This document shows positions 27,527-36,580 of a stretch of 64,000 nt of DNA, piece by piece. The position numbers were made by a program, and so were the translations under genes. The DNA is from Pseudomonas sp. sp1636. GTDB taxonomy: Bacteria; Pseudomonadota; Gammaproteobacteria; Pseudomonadales; Pseudomonadaceae. Position 1 is the stretch's first letter; each line of letters begins with the position of its first letter. The notes below the pieces were generated by a model. The model saw only the letters and a list, made by a program, of their open reading frames with translations. It had not been told where the DNA came from and did not search any database. The stretch covers positions 62,001 to 126,000 of the forward strand of contig NZ_JARRAB010000011.1 of the NCBI RefSeq assembly GCF_030376615.1. The letters run 5' to 3'.

Positions 27527-28719
27527 GCCATTTCGCCCAGGTTGCACGGGTTCCCGGCGACCCGATTCTCGGCCTGTTGGAGGCGTATCGCGCCGACCGC
27601 AACCCGACCAAACTCGATCTGGGCGTGGGCGTATACAAGGACGCCCTGGGCCTGACGCCGATCCCGCGGGCAGTCAAGCTGGCCGAGCAACGCTTGCTCG
27701 ACAGCGAAACCAGCAAGAGTTATATCGGCGGCCACGGCGATGCGCTGTTCGGCACGCTGCTGAGTCAGCTGGTGCTCGGGGCGGACAACCCATTACTGGA
27801 GAGCCGCGCCGGTACCACCCAGACACCCGGCGGCACCGGCGCCCTGCGCCTGGCGGCCGACTTCATCGGCCACTGCCTGCCGGGTCGCGGCATCTGGTTG
27901 AGCGACCCGACCTGGCCGATCCATGAAAGCATCTTTGCCGAAGCCGGGCTGCGGGTCGGCCACTACCCCTATGTCGGCGCCGCCAACCGGCTCGACGTCG
28001 AGGCGATGATCGCCGTGCTCAGCCACTTGCCCCAGGGCGACGTGGTGCTGCTGCATGCCTGCTGTCACAACCCGACCGGTTTCGACCTCAGCCAGGACGA
28101 CTGGCGCCGGGTGCTGGAGGTGGTCAAGGCGCGCGAACTGCTGCCCCTGATCGACTTCGCCTACCAGGGCTTCGGCGACGGCCTGGAGCAGGACGCCTGG
28201 GCCGTGCGCCTGTTCGCCGAGGCGCTGCCGGAACTGCTGGTCACCAGCTCCTGCTCGAAGAACTTCGGCCTGTACCGCGAACGCACCGGTGCCTTGCTGG
28301 TCTGCACCGCGGATGCAGAAAAACTGCAGGACGTGCGCAGCCAGCTGGCCTCGATCGCCCGCAACCTGTGGTCGACACCACCGGCCCACGGCGCCGCCGT
28401 GGTCGCAACCATCCTTGCCGACGCGCAGCTCAGAACCCAGTGGCGCACTGAACTGGACGGCATGCGTCGGCGCGTCGCCAGCCTGCGCCTGGGCCTGGTC
28501 GAGGCCCTGCGCCCCTACGGCCTGGCCGAGCGCTTCGCCCATATCGGCGTGCAACGCGGGATGTTCTCCTACACCGGCCTGTCGCCCAGCCAGGTGCAGC
28601 GCCTGCGCGAGGAGTACAGCGTGTACCTGGTCGGCTCCGGCCGGGCCAATGTCGCCGGCCTGGACGCCGAACGCCTGGATCAACTGGCCGGCGCCATCGC
28701 CCGGGTGTGCGCAGACTGA
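27523..28719 (+). CDS. phhC: Aromatic amino-acid aminotransferase
   Basis: 398 residues, class I aspartate/tyrosine aminotransferase. The PLP lysine lies in [20 protein letters not shown] near residue 246; the substrate-binding arginine is near the C terminus in [21 protein letters not shown] is the family motif. It transfers the amino group of tyrosine or phenylalanine to 2-oxoglutarate. It starts with GTG (GTGA overlap with phhB), which implies translational coupling. Confidence 0.95.
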   Translation: MSHFAQVARVPGDPILGLLEAYRADRNPTKLDLGVGVYKDALGLTPIPRAVKLAEQRLLDSETSKSYIGGHGDALFGTLLSQLVLGADNPLLESRAGTTQTPGGTGALRLAADFIGHCLPGRGIWLSDPTWPIHESIFAEAGLRVGHYPYVGAANRLDVEAMIAVLSHLPQGDVVLLHACCHNPTGFDLSQDDWRRVLEVVKARELLPLIDFAYQGFGDGLEQDAWAVRLFAEALPELLVTSSCSKNFGLYRERTGALLVCTADAEKLQDVRSQLASIARNLWSTPPAHGAAVVATILADAQLRTQWRTELDGMRRRVASLRLGLVEALRPYGLAERFAHIGVQRGMFSYTGLSPSQVQRLREEYSVYLVGSGRANVAGLDAERLDQLAGAIARVCAD

Positions 28720-28750
28720 TCGCGGAACAATGCGATGGCCAAGATGCTTC

Positions 28751-28798
28751 GGGAGCGGTGCTGGTCGCCATGACAGTTCCGTGGCCGAGGCCGCTCCC
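28751..28798. repeat. GGGAGCGG...CCGCTCCC extragenic palindrome
   Basis: Perfect 8-bp inverted arms with an inner GGCCGAGGCC, in the gap after phhC. It resembles the TGTGGGAGCGGCC repeats frequent in Pseudomonas and may act as a weak transcription end point. Confidence 0.5.
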
Positions 28799-28940
28799 AC
28801 AAGCCCATGCGCCACGCTCAAGGCCCAGGCCAGGTTCATCCTGAGCTGGGCCTTGCGCTCCTGCCCGACCGCTAAAGGCGCGTACCACGGCACTTGACTA
28901 TAGTTCGGGCTACGCCCTCGCCGAAGCGGAATATCTCGTG

Positions 28941-30275
28941 ATGCAGCCCGCCAACCTGCTCTTCCGCGCCTACCAGCGCACCGTTCATAGCCTGGCCTTC
29001 TACCCGACACTGATCGCTCTGGGCTTCGTGCTGCTGTGCCTATTGAACATAGCCATCGAGTACCAGCCCTGGCTGATGGCGCTCAAACAGCGGTTTGACA
29101 TCGGCCTGGTGCGCAATGGCGATAACGCCCGACTGATTCTCGGCACCCTGGTCGGCGGCATCCTGTCGCTGATGGTGTTCAGTTTCTCGATGGTCATGGT
29201 GGTTCTCAACAACGCCTCCGCGACTCTGTCACCACGCGTGCTGCCCGGGCTGATCAGCAGCAAGGGGCACCAGAAGACCCTGGGCTTCTACCTCGGCACC
29301 ATCCTCTATGCGTTGCTGCTGATCACCACCATCGAGCAGAACGGTCAGGATCAGGTGCCCAGCCTCGGCGTACTGATCACCCTGGGTCTGGGCATTGCCT
29401 GCCTGGGCCTGTTCGTCGAGTTCATCCGCTCGATCTCGCAGTCGATCCAGGTCGAATACATCCTCAATAATCTCTACACCACCGCTCTGGAGAAGCTCAC
29501 CACTGGCATAAGCAAACACCAGGCGCTCAAAGAGCCGCCCTCCTGGCCGGCAGACCGGAATTGGCTGGTGGTCAACGCACATCGTAGCGGCTACTTCAAG
29601 GAGCTGAATATCTACAGGCTCAACGCCCTGCTGGCCGACAATGACCTGCACATGACGGTGCTGGTTCATCGCGGCTTTTTCGTCATGCCCGGGCACCCGT
29701 TGTTCAAGCTCGACCGCGAAGTCGACGAGGCACTGCGCCAGCAGTTGCTCGATTGCTTCGACTTCTTCGTCGAGCAATACGCCAGCGGCCATTATGTGTT
29801 CGCCTGCAAGCAAATCTCCGAAATTGCCGTGAAGGCCTTGAGCCCGGGGATCAACGATCCGGGCACCGCCATCACCGCCATCGACATGCTCAGCATGCTG
29901 TTCAGCAAACGCCTGCAACTGCCAGACCTGGACATCGCGCCGCTGGCGGACGAAGCACCCCGCCTGTTTTACTTCGAACTGTCGCTGGATCAACTGCTGC
30001 AACTGATCTTCGGCCCTATACGCACCTACGGCAGCCGTGATCCGAGTGTGCTGATCCGTCTGCTGCAGGCCTTCAAGAACCTGCTGTTTCAGCACCCACG
30101 CGCCCATCACCAGGCCGACCTGATCACCCACGCGCACAGCGTCGTGGAAGCCGCCGACCGGCACATCGCCAATAGACGCGACCGCGAGGAGCTGAACGAC
30201 ATGATCGAACGCTTCAACCAGGCCGCCAAGCTTTCACCGCCAGCGCTCGGCCCGCTCAAAATCGACAAGCGCTGA
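28941..30275 (+). CDS. DUF2254 membrane protein
   Basis: 444 residues. Four membrane segments occupy the first ~170 residues (for example LALGFVLLCLLNIAIEY-like at 20-40, then ILGTLVGGILSLMVFSFSMVMVV, and two more around 115-165), followed by a soluble C-terminal domain that contains SPGINDPGTAITAIDMLS, the most conserved stretch of the DUF2254 family. Function unknown. It stands between the phh operon and an MFS gene without close coupling to either. ATG 28941 is used; a GTG one codon upstream is also possible. Confidence 0.8.
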   Translation: MQPANLLFRAYQRTVHSLAFYPTLIALGFVLLCLLNIAIEYQPWLMALKQRFDIGLVRNGDNARLILGTLVGGILSLMVFSFSMVMVVLNNASATLSPRVLPGLISSKGHQKTLGFYLGTILYALLLITTIEQNGQDQVPSLGVLITLGLGIACLGLFVEFIRSISQSIQVEYILNNLYTTALEKLTTGISKHQALKEPPSWPADRNWLVVNAHRSGYFKELNIYRLNALLADNDLHMTVLVHRGFFVMPGHPLFKLDREVDEALRQQLLDCFDFFVEQYASGHYVFACKQISEIAVKALSPGINDPGTAITAIDMLSMLFSKRLQLPDLDIAPLADEAPRLFYFELSLDQLLQLIFGPIRTYGSRDPSVLIRLLQAFKNLLFQHPRAHHQADLITHAHSVVEAADRHIANRRDREELNDMIERFNQAAKLSPPALGPLKIDKR

Positions 30276-30441
30276 AGCAATCACGCGCCAACATGGTGCA
30301 CACGTGCTGCCAAAAATAAATACAGCCCCATTTGTCATGGCGTTTTTTTCAATAAAAACAATAAGTTACTAACTAACAGCCAGTAGACCTGGCGCGTTTC
30401 CTGCTTGCTATCGAGGTCATACTTCCCTAGGGTAGTTCGCC

Positions 30442-31707
30442 ATGTGGTCCCTGATTGCCCCCATCGGCTCGTTGCTGAGCGGGGTCGCGTTACTCCTGCT
30501 CGGCAATGGCCTGCTCAACACCCTACTGACCCTGCGTGGCGTCGCCGAAGGCTACTCCACCGGGATGCTCGGCCTGATCATGTCCGGGTACTTCGTCGGT
30601 TTTCTCCTCGGCACCTGGCTAGCGATTCCGCTAGTGCGTCGGGTTGGCCATATCCGTGCCTTCGCCTTTTGTGCCGCCCTGGCCGCCATCTGCGCCCTGC
30701 TCCACGTCCTGCTGGTCGACCCCTGGGTGTGGCTGGGCTTGCGCGTGCTCTACGGCCTGGCGCTGGTCAGCCTGTACATGGTGATCGAGAGCTGGCTCAA
30801 CGCCCAGGTGGCCAACGACAGGCGTGGCCAGGTGTTCGCCCTGTACATGGCGGTCAACCTCGGCGCCCTGGCCGCCGCCCAGCAACTGCTGGGTCTGGCC
30901 TCGCCCAGCGACTTCATCCTGTTCGTCCTGGCGGCCATGCTGATCAGCGCCGCGCTGATGCCGATCACCCTCACCCGCCAGTTGCAGCCGAGCATTCCGG
31001 ACACCCTGCACAGCAACCTGCGCCAACTGGTCGGCATCGCGCCGCTGGCCATCGCCGCCGCCGGCCTGTCCGGCCTGGCGCTCGGCGCGTTCTGGGGCAT
31101 GGCCCCGGTGTATGCCAGCCTGAGCGGCTTCGATGCCGGCGGCGTCGGCCTGCTGATGAGCAGCGCGATTCTCGGCGGCGCCCTGCTGCAATGGCCGATC
31201 GGGCATTATTCCGACCGCCACGACCGGCGCCTGGTGCTGCTCTGGGTGGTGCTGCTGGCGATGCTGGTCGCCGTGCTGATGAGCCTGCTGCCGGCCGGCC
31301 GAGCGTTGCTCGGGTCGATATTCCTGTTCGGCGGCCTGTCCTTCGCCATCTACCCGATCGCCGTGGCGCAACTGATCGACCAGTTGCACCGCGACGAGAT
31401 CCTCGCCGGCTCCGGCAGCCTGTTGCTGGTCAACGGCATCGGCTCGGTAGGCGGGCCGCTGCTGGCCGGGATGCTGATGCAGCACTTCGGCGCCCAGGCA
31501 CTGCCGCTGTATTTCGCCGCGGTGCTGGGCCTGCTGGCCGCCTATACCTGGTACCGCCTGCGCCACGTCAGCGACCTGGTCAGCGGCGAGCACGCCCACT
31601 TCATGCCCATGCTGCGCACCAGCCACACGGTGCTGGAGCTGATGCCCGACGCACCGCCGGCCGCGGCCGACGACCGCGCCGCGGCGCTCGCCCCCGAATC
31701 ACGCTAG
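30442..31707 (+). CDS. MFS transporter (YcaD-like)
   Basis: 421 residues with about 12 hydrophobic helices. The opening GNGLLNTLLTLRGVAEG and SGYFVGFLLGTWLAIPLVRRVGHIRAF, plus RVLYGLALVSLYMVIESWLNAQ, are typical of the YcaD-like branch of the major facilitator superfamily. A hydrophilic tail of ~50 residues, ending alanine-rich, follows. The substrate is unknown. It lies 112 bp upstream of the glucosylglycerol-phosphate gene, same strand, so a role in osmolyte movement is possible but unproven. Confidence 0.85.
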   Translation: MWSLIAPIGSLLSGVALLLLGNGLLNTLLTLRGVAEGYSTGMLGLIMSGYFVGFLLGTWLAIPLVRRVGHIRAFAFCAALAAICALLHVLLVDPWVWLGLRVLYGLALVSLYMVIESWLNAQVANDRRGQVFALYMAVNLGALAAAQQLLGLASPSDFILFVLAAMLISAALMPITLTRQLQPSIPDTLHSNLRQLVGIAPLAIAAAGLSGLALGAFWGMAPVYASLSGFDAGGVGLLMSSAILGGALLQWPIGHYSDRHDRRLVLLWVVLLAMLVAVLMSLLPAGRALLGSIFLFGGLSFAIYPIAVAQLIDQLHRDEILAGSGSLLLVNGIGSVGGPLLAGMLMQHFGAQALPLYFAAVLGLLAAYTWYRLRHVSDLVSGEHAHFMPMLRTSHTVLELMPDAPPAAADDRAAALAPESR

Positions 31708-31819
31708 CCGCGCAACACCGCGCTGCTGCAACAACTGCGGCCGCCGCCTTCCAGCGGCAACGCCCACCCATTAGCACGTCGGCCCAGGTCGGCGCGTCAA
31801 CTGCACAAGGAGACAGCGC

Positions 31820-34087
31820 ATGCTGCTTGCCACCGATCTCGATGGAACCTTTCTCGCCGGCGATCCCGAGGATCGCCTGAGCCTCTACCAGACCATCGCC
31901 GCCCACCCGGAAATCCAACTAGCCTACGTCACCGGCCGCAGCCTGGAGTCGGTACTGCCACTGCTGGCCGACCCGACCCTGCCACAGCCGGACTTCATCA
32001 TCTCCGATGTCGGTGCCAGCTTTACCCACGGCGACACCCTGCAGCCCATCCAGCCGCTGCAAAGCATGGTCGATGCACTCTGGCCCGGCGAGAGCCAGGT
32101 CGCCAGCGCCATCGAAGGCTTCGCTCTGGAGCGCCAGGACGTGCCGCAGATACGCCGTTGTTCCTACTTCTGCAGCCCTGAGGAGGCGGCCAACCCGGCC
32201 TTGCTGGAAGCGGCCCGGGCACTGGGTTGCGACCTGCTCTATTCGGCCGAGCGCTACCTGGACTTTTTGCCGCAAGGAGTGAACAAGGGCAGCAGCCTCA
32301 AGGCCCTGGCCGACTGGCTGGAGCTGGAAGAGGATCAGGTGCTCGCCGCCGGCGATACCCTCAACGACCTGTCCATGCTCAGCGCGCAATTCCATGGCGT
32401 CTGCGTCGGCCAGTCCGAGTCGGCGCTGCTGGAGGCCACCAGCAACCACTCGCGCACCCTGCACGCGCAGCGCCCCGGCTGCGGCGGCATTCTCGAGGCG
32501 TTCGCCCACTTCGGCTTCCTCGGCGAACACGGCATCGCCGCGGAAAAGCGCCAGGCGGCCCAGCCCGGCAAGGCCGAACTGGTGATGGTCTACCACCGCC
32601 TGCCCTATGAGGAATACCGTGGCGCCGACGGCAAGCTGCAGCGCCGCCGGCCGACCTCGCCGAACGGCATCATCCCTACCCTGCTGAGCTTCTTCGGCGA
32701 CGGCCGCCCCGGTTCCTGGGTCGCCTGGGCAGTGCATGAGGACGGCGACGACCCCTTCGACAGCCACACCACGGTGGATGCCGAGCGCTACCCCAAGCTC
32801 ACCGCCGCGCGGGTCAAGCTGAGCAAGCAAGAAGTCGACATCTTCTACAAGCGCTTCTCCAAGGAAGCCTTCTGGCCGACCCTGCACACCTTCTGGGAAC
32901 GCGCCACCTTCAACGAAGACGACTGGCAGGTGTTCCTCAAGGTCAACCGCGCCTTCGCCGAACGCACTGCGCTGGAAGCCGCCGAAGGCGCCATCGTCTG
33001 GCTGCATGACTACAACCTGTGGATGGTGCCCGGCTACCTGCGCGAGTTGCGCCCGGATCTGCGCATCGCCTTCTTCCACCACACCTATTTCCCCTCGGCG
33101 GACGTGTTCAACGTACTGCCGTGGCGCCGGCAGATCATCGGCAGCCTGCTGCAATGCGACTACATCGGCTTTCACATCCCGCGCCAGGTGGAGAACTTCG
33201 TCGACGTGGCACGCGGCGTGACGCCGTTGCAAACCGTCAGCCGGCAGAATTGCGCCCCGCGCTTCATCACCTATGGCTGCGCCGTGGGCCTGGAGCGCAT
33301 GACCACCGCCGTCGACACCGGCAGCCGCATCGTCAAGCTCGGCGCCCACCCGGTCGGCCTGGACATGGGGCGGATCAGCGGCGCCCTGGCCCAACCGAAG
33401 ATTCAGGAGCAGATGGCCAACCTGCGCAAAGAACTCAGCGGCCTGAAACTGGTTCTCTCGGTGGAACGCCTCGACTACACCAAGGGCATCCTGGAAAAGC
33501 TCAATGCCTACGAACGCTTGCTGGAGGACAACCCGGAGCTGCTGGGCAAAGTCACCCTGGTCAGCATCTGCGTACCGGCCGCCAGCGAAATGACCATTTA
33601 TGACGAACTGCAAGCGCAGATCGAGCAAGCCGTCGGCCGCATCAACGGACGCTTCGCCCACATCGGCTGGATCCCGGTGCAGTTCTTCTTCCGTAGCTTC
33701 CCCTTCGATCAAGTAGTGGCCTGGTACGCCATGGCCGACGTAATGTGGATCACCCCACTGCGCGACGGCCTCAACCTGGTGGCCAAGGAGTTCGTCGCCA
33801 CCCAGGGCCTGCTCGAAGGCCATGGCGTGCTGGCACTCTCGGAATTCGCCGGCGCCGCCGCCGAACTCAAGGGCGCCCTGCTGACCAACCCGCACGACCC
33901 GGCCGACCTGGCGCAGACCTGCTACCTGGCGCTCAACCTGCCCAAGGCCGAAGCCCAGGCCCGCCTGCGCGAACTGTTCGACATCGTCAGCTACAACGAC
34001 ATCCGGCGCTGGGGCGAGGAATTCCTCGCCGGCGTGGCAGAGCAGCCTGAGGCCGAAAAGCACGCCACCCTGGGCTTGGCCAGCTAA
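31820..34087 (+). CDS. ggpPS: Glucosylglycerol-phosphate phosphatase/synthase fusion (GgpPS)
   Basis: 755 residues in two parts. Residues 1-~245 are a HAD phosphatase with motif I DLDGTF at 6-11 and motif IV GDTLND near 176. Residues ~250-740 form a GT20 glycosyltransferase related to trehalose-6-phosphate synthase, with HDYNLWMVPGYLRELRP, SVERLDYTKGILEKL and PLRDGLNLVAKEFVATQ. The phosphatase precedes the synthase, as in the fused GgpPS I recall from Azotobacter and salt-tolerant pseudomonads; trehalose enzymes have the phosphatase after the synthase. It should make glucosylglycerol from ADP-glucose and glycerol 3-phosphate for osmotic protection. ATG 31820 follows AAGGAGAC. Confidence 0.88.
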   Translation: MLLATDLDGTFLAGDPEDRLSLYQTIAAHPEIQLAYVTGRSLESVLPLLADPTLPQPDFIISDVGASFTHGDTLQPIQPLQSMVDALWPGESQVASAIEGFALERQDVPQIRRCSYFCSPEEAANPALLEAARALGCDLLYSAERYLDFLPQGVNKGSSLKALADWLELEEDQVLAAGDTLNDLSMLSAQFHGVCVGQSESALLEATSNHSRTLHAQRPGCGGILEAFAHFGFLGEHGIAAEKRQAAQPGKAELVMVYHRLPYEEYRGADGKLQRRRPTSPNGIIPTLLSFFGDGRPGSWVAWAVHEDGDDPFDSHTTVDAERYPKLTAARVKLSKQEVDIFYKRFSKEAFWPTLHTFWERATFNEDDWQVFLKVNRAFAERTALEAAEGAIVWLHDYNLWMVPGYLRELRPDLRIAFFHHTYFPSADVFNVLPWRRQIIGSLLQCDYIGFHIPRQVENFVDVARGVTPLQTVSRQNCAPRFITYGCAVGLERMTTAVDTGSRIVKLGAHPVGLDMGRISGALAQPKIQEQMANLRKELSGLKLVLSVERLDYTKGILEKLNAYERLLEDNPELLGKVTLVSICVPAASEMTIYDELQAQIEQAVGRINGRFAHIGWIPVQFFFRSFPFDQVVAWYAMADVMWITPLRDGLNLVAKEFVATQGLLEGHGVLALSEFAGAAAELKGALLTNPHDPADLAQTCYLALNLPKAEAQARLRELFDIVSYNDIRRWGEEFLAGVAEQPEAEKHATLGLAS

Positions 34088-34211
34088 GGGTTACCTCCGA
34101 GTGTGCATGGCGCCCCTTCCGACGGCCCGATGCGGCTGAATCGTCGGGGCGCACCATGCGCCCCCCGATCCCACCGACTCCAGCCCGCTGGTTGCCCTAC
34201 CCGGTTCTTTT

Positions 34212-34260
34212 GTAGCCCGGATGCGCCTCCACCACCGCTCCCGGATTGCATCCGGGCGAC
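34212..34260. repeat. GTAGCCCGGATGC...GCATCCGGG extragenic palindrome, copy 1
   Basis: CCCGGATGC and GCATCCGGG bracket an inner CCCGGATTGCATCCGGG stretch in the gap between convergent genes. Relatives lie at 43961 and 61965, so this is a dispersed family. Confidence 0.55.
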
Positions 34261-34296
34261 GTGCGGCGACGCTCCGCCTCAGGAACTCGCCGGGGC

Positions 34297-34713
34297 TCAG
34301 TCCATCTGGCTCACCACGCAGTTGATCATCCAGGACACGCCGAAACGATCGCTGAGCATGGCGAAACGCGTGGCCCAGAAGGTCTGCTGCAGCTCCATCT
34401 GCACCGAACCGCCCTCGGCCAGGGCAGCATACAGGCGCTCGGCCTCTGGCAGGTTGTCCACCTGCAGCGAGATCGAGCAGCCCTTGATGCCCTCGTGCGG
34501 GGACTGCGGTGGGCGGTCGGAGGCCATCAGCAACTGGTCGCCGACCGTCAGGCAGGCGTGCATGATGCGCTGCTGGAACTGCGTCGGAATCTCGCCGGCG
34601 TCGGGGCTCTCGGCGTAGCGCATCATCTCCAGGGTGCCGCCCAGGCACTTGGCGTAAAAGCTGAAGGCGGCCTCGCACTGGCCGTCGAACATCAGGTAGG
34701 CATGGATCTTCAT
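34297..34713 (-). CDS. VOC-fold protein, PhnB-like
   Basis: 138 residues. The protein starts MKIHAYLMFDGQCEAAFSFY and carries HACLTVGDQLLMASD and a final FGVSWMINC, features of the PhnB-like subgroup of the vicinal-oxygen-chelate (glyoxalase/dioxygenase) superfamily. Members often lack full metal-ligand sets and have no assigned reaction. It begins with TGATG: the ATG overlaps the stop of an upstream reading that looks like the end of a decayed YciI/DGPF gene, so it was probably the second gene of a small operon. Confidence 0.85.
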   Translation of the reverse strand: MKIHAYLMFDGQCEAAFSFYAKCLGGTLEMMRYAESPDAGEIPTQFQQRIMHACLTVGDQLLMASDRPPQSPHEGIKGCSISLQVDNLPEAERLYAALAEGGSVQMELQQTFWATRFAMLSDRFGVSWMINCVVSQMD

Positions 34714-34852
34714 CACAACTCTCCTCGCTTGCGAAGGTCGATGCGCGCGCGAATGCGTGCTTGCTGCTCGCGCAGTTCGGGGTGAATTCGGCGCCGACAT
34801 CCTCGGCCGGCAGTAGCTGACGGCGCTCGCCGCCACTGGCGCCTGGCATCAC
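34713..34852 (-). pseudogene. Remnant of a YciI/DGPF-family gene
   Basis: The minus strand just before the PhnB-like gene reads LLPAEDVGAEFTP, then after a one-base shift near 34780 continues PELREQQARIRARIDLRKRGEL and a TGA that overlaps the next ATG. The pattern AEDFG-x-x-x-TPELREQ-x-x-x-R is how many YciI-related DGPF proteins end, and such genes often precede PhnB-like genes. Only this C-terminal piece is left. The reading depends on a short segment and one presumed deletion. Confidence 0.4.
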
Positions 34853-34981
34853 TTGGGCCGCAGGACTTCAACCGGCCTTACGCAGGATAGCTTATGCTCG
34901 GCGGCGCCTCGGCGGAGTGCGCTCAGGCTTTGCAGGCTGGCGTCGGCGCGGCCATCTTTAACCTGGCCCGGGCGGACACCC

Positions 34982-36469
34982 TCAGTCCCGCTCGAATGCC
35001 GCCTCCAACGCCGCATTGATGGTGCGCAGCACCTTGACCCGGGCAAAGCGTTTGTCATTGGCCTCGACCAGGGTCCAGGGCGCGAGTTCGGTGCTGGTTC
35101 GGTCGACCATATCGCCCACGGCATCGCGGTATTGCGGCCACTTTTCACGATTACGCCAGTCGTCCTCGGTGATTTTGAAGCGCTTGAAGGGCGTCTGCTC
35201 GCGCTCATTGAAGCGCTGCAACTGGGTGTCCTGATCGATCGCCAGCCAGAACTTGACCAACACCACGCCGGCATCAGTCAGTTGCTCCTCGAAGTCGTTG
35301 ATCTCGCCATAGGCCCGCAGCCAGTCGGCGGGGCTGCAAAAACCCTCGACCCGCTCCACCAGCACCCGGCCGTACCAGGAGCGGTCGAACATGGTGAATT
35401 TGCCGCGCGCCGGAATCTGCCGCCAGAAGCGCCACAGATACGGCTGCGCGCGTTCCTCGTCGGTCGGCGCGGCCACCTGCACGATGCGATACAGGCGCGG
35501 GTCGAGCGCCGCCGTCACCCGCCGAATCGCGCCGCCCTTGCCGGCGGCATCGTTACCCTCGAACACCGCCACCAGGGCATGTTTGCGCATGCGCTTGTCG
35601 CGCAGCAAACCCGACAGTCGCGCCTGCTCGGTGATCAGCTGTTCGTTGTAGTCGTCCTTGTCCAGTGCCTGGCTCATATCCAGGCTGTCGAGCAAGCCGA
35701 GGTTATCCAGGCTGGACGTCAGCGGCGCCGCATGGGGCTGGGGTAGCGGTCGGTTCTTGGCGTTGAGCGCGGCCTGCAAGCCTTCGAGGAGAATCCGCCC
35801 AACCGTCAGGCTGCGGTAATACTCGTCCACGCCCTCGACCACATACCAGGGCGCATAGTCGCGGCTGCTACGGCGCAGTACCCGCTCACCGACCCGCACG
35901 TACTTGTCGTAGGTCTTCGACTGCTGCCAGTCCAGCGGGCTGATACGCCAGCTGTGCAAGGGATCGTCCTGCAACGATTTGAGGCGCGCCTTCATCTGAC
36001 TCTTGGACAGATGAAACCAGAACTTGAAAATCAACGCGCCCTCGTCACAGAGCATGCGTTCCAGGGCCGAGGCCGCATCGAGCGCCTGATCCAGCACCGC
36101 ATTCTTGAAATCCCCATGCACCCGCCCCTGCAGCATCTGGCTGTACCAGTTGCCGAAGAACACCCCCATGCGCCCCTTGGGCGGCAGTTGCCGCCAATAG
36201 CGCCAGGCCGGTGGCCGGGCCAGCTCCTCGTCGCTTGGTTGATCGAAGGTGCTGACCTGGATCAGACGCGGATCCATCCACTCGTTGAGCAGCTTGACTG
36301 TCTCCCCCTTGCCGGCCCCCTCGACACCGCAGAGCAGGATAAGCACCGGGAAACGCGCCTGCTGCTGCAACTCGTACTGCGCCTCGAGCAATGCCTCGCG
36401 CAACTCCGGCACGGCGGCATCGAACCTGGCTTTATCGATGGTGCGACCAATCTCGGCGGACTCAAACAT
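34982..36469 (-). CDS. pap: Polyphosphate:AMP phosphotransferase
   Basis: 495 residues made of two fused PPK2 domains. The first Walker A-like loop is GVEGAGKG at residues 48-55 and the second GNDAAGKG at about 304-311; each is followed by the lid-type stretch with an arginine-rich RYWRQLPPKGRMGVFFGNWY or RFWRQIPARGKFTMFDRSWY. Two-domain PPK2 enzymes phosphorylate AMP to ADP with polyphosphate (Pap). It helps regenerate nucleotides under energy stress. It is divergent from mnmC; P. aeruginosa has the same neighbours before the NAGGN operon. Confidence 0.95.
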   Translation of the reverse strand: MFESAEIGRTIDKARFDAAVPELREALLEAQYELQQQARFPVLILLCGVEGAGKGETVKLLNEWMDPRLIQVSTFDQPSDEELARPPAWRYWRQLPPKGRMGVFFGNWYSQMLQGRVHGDFKNAVLDQALDAASALERMLCDEGALIFKFWFHLSKSQMKARLKSLQDDPLHSWRISPLDWQQSKTYDKYVRVGERVLRRSSRDYAPWYVVEGVDEYYRSLTVGRILLEGLQAALNAKNRPLPQPHAAPLTSSLDNLGLLDSLDMSQALDKDDYNEQLITEQARLSGLLRDKRMRKHALVAVFEGNDAAGKGGAIRRVTAALDPRLYRIVQVAAPTDEERAQPYLWRFWRQIPARGKFTMFDRSWYGRVLVERVEGFCSPADWLRAYGEINDFEEQLTDAGVVLVKFWLAIDQDTQLQRFNEREQTPFKRFKITEDDWRNREKWPQYRDAVGDMVDRTSTELAPWTLVEANDKRFARVKVLRTINAALEAAFERD

Positions 36470-36580
36470 GGCTAGCTCCCTGATCTGATCAGCAGAGCCT
36501 AGCGGATCGCGCGAGCGACGGGGTGAGCCATCTGCAGCTGTGCGCTAGAATGCGCGCCTGCTCAATCTGGTGCCCTTGCC

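Noticed and set aside
31919..34063. Open frame of 714 codons on the - strand
   Set aside because: Antisense to the GgpPS gene, whose HAD and GT20 motifs are clear.
34849..35274. Open frame of 141 codons on the - strand at the end of pap
   Set aside because: Overlaps the certain pap frame and has shadow-type composition.
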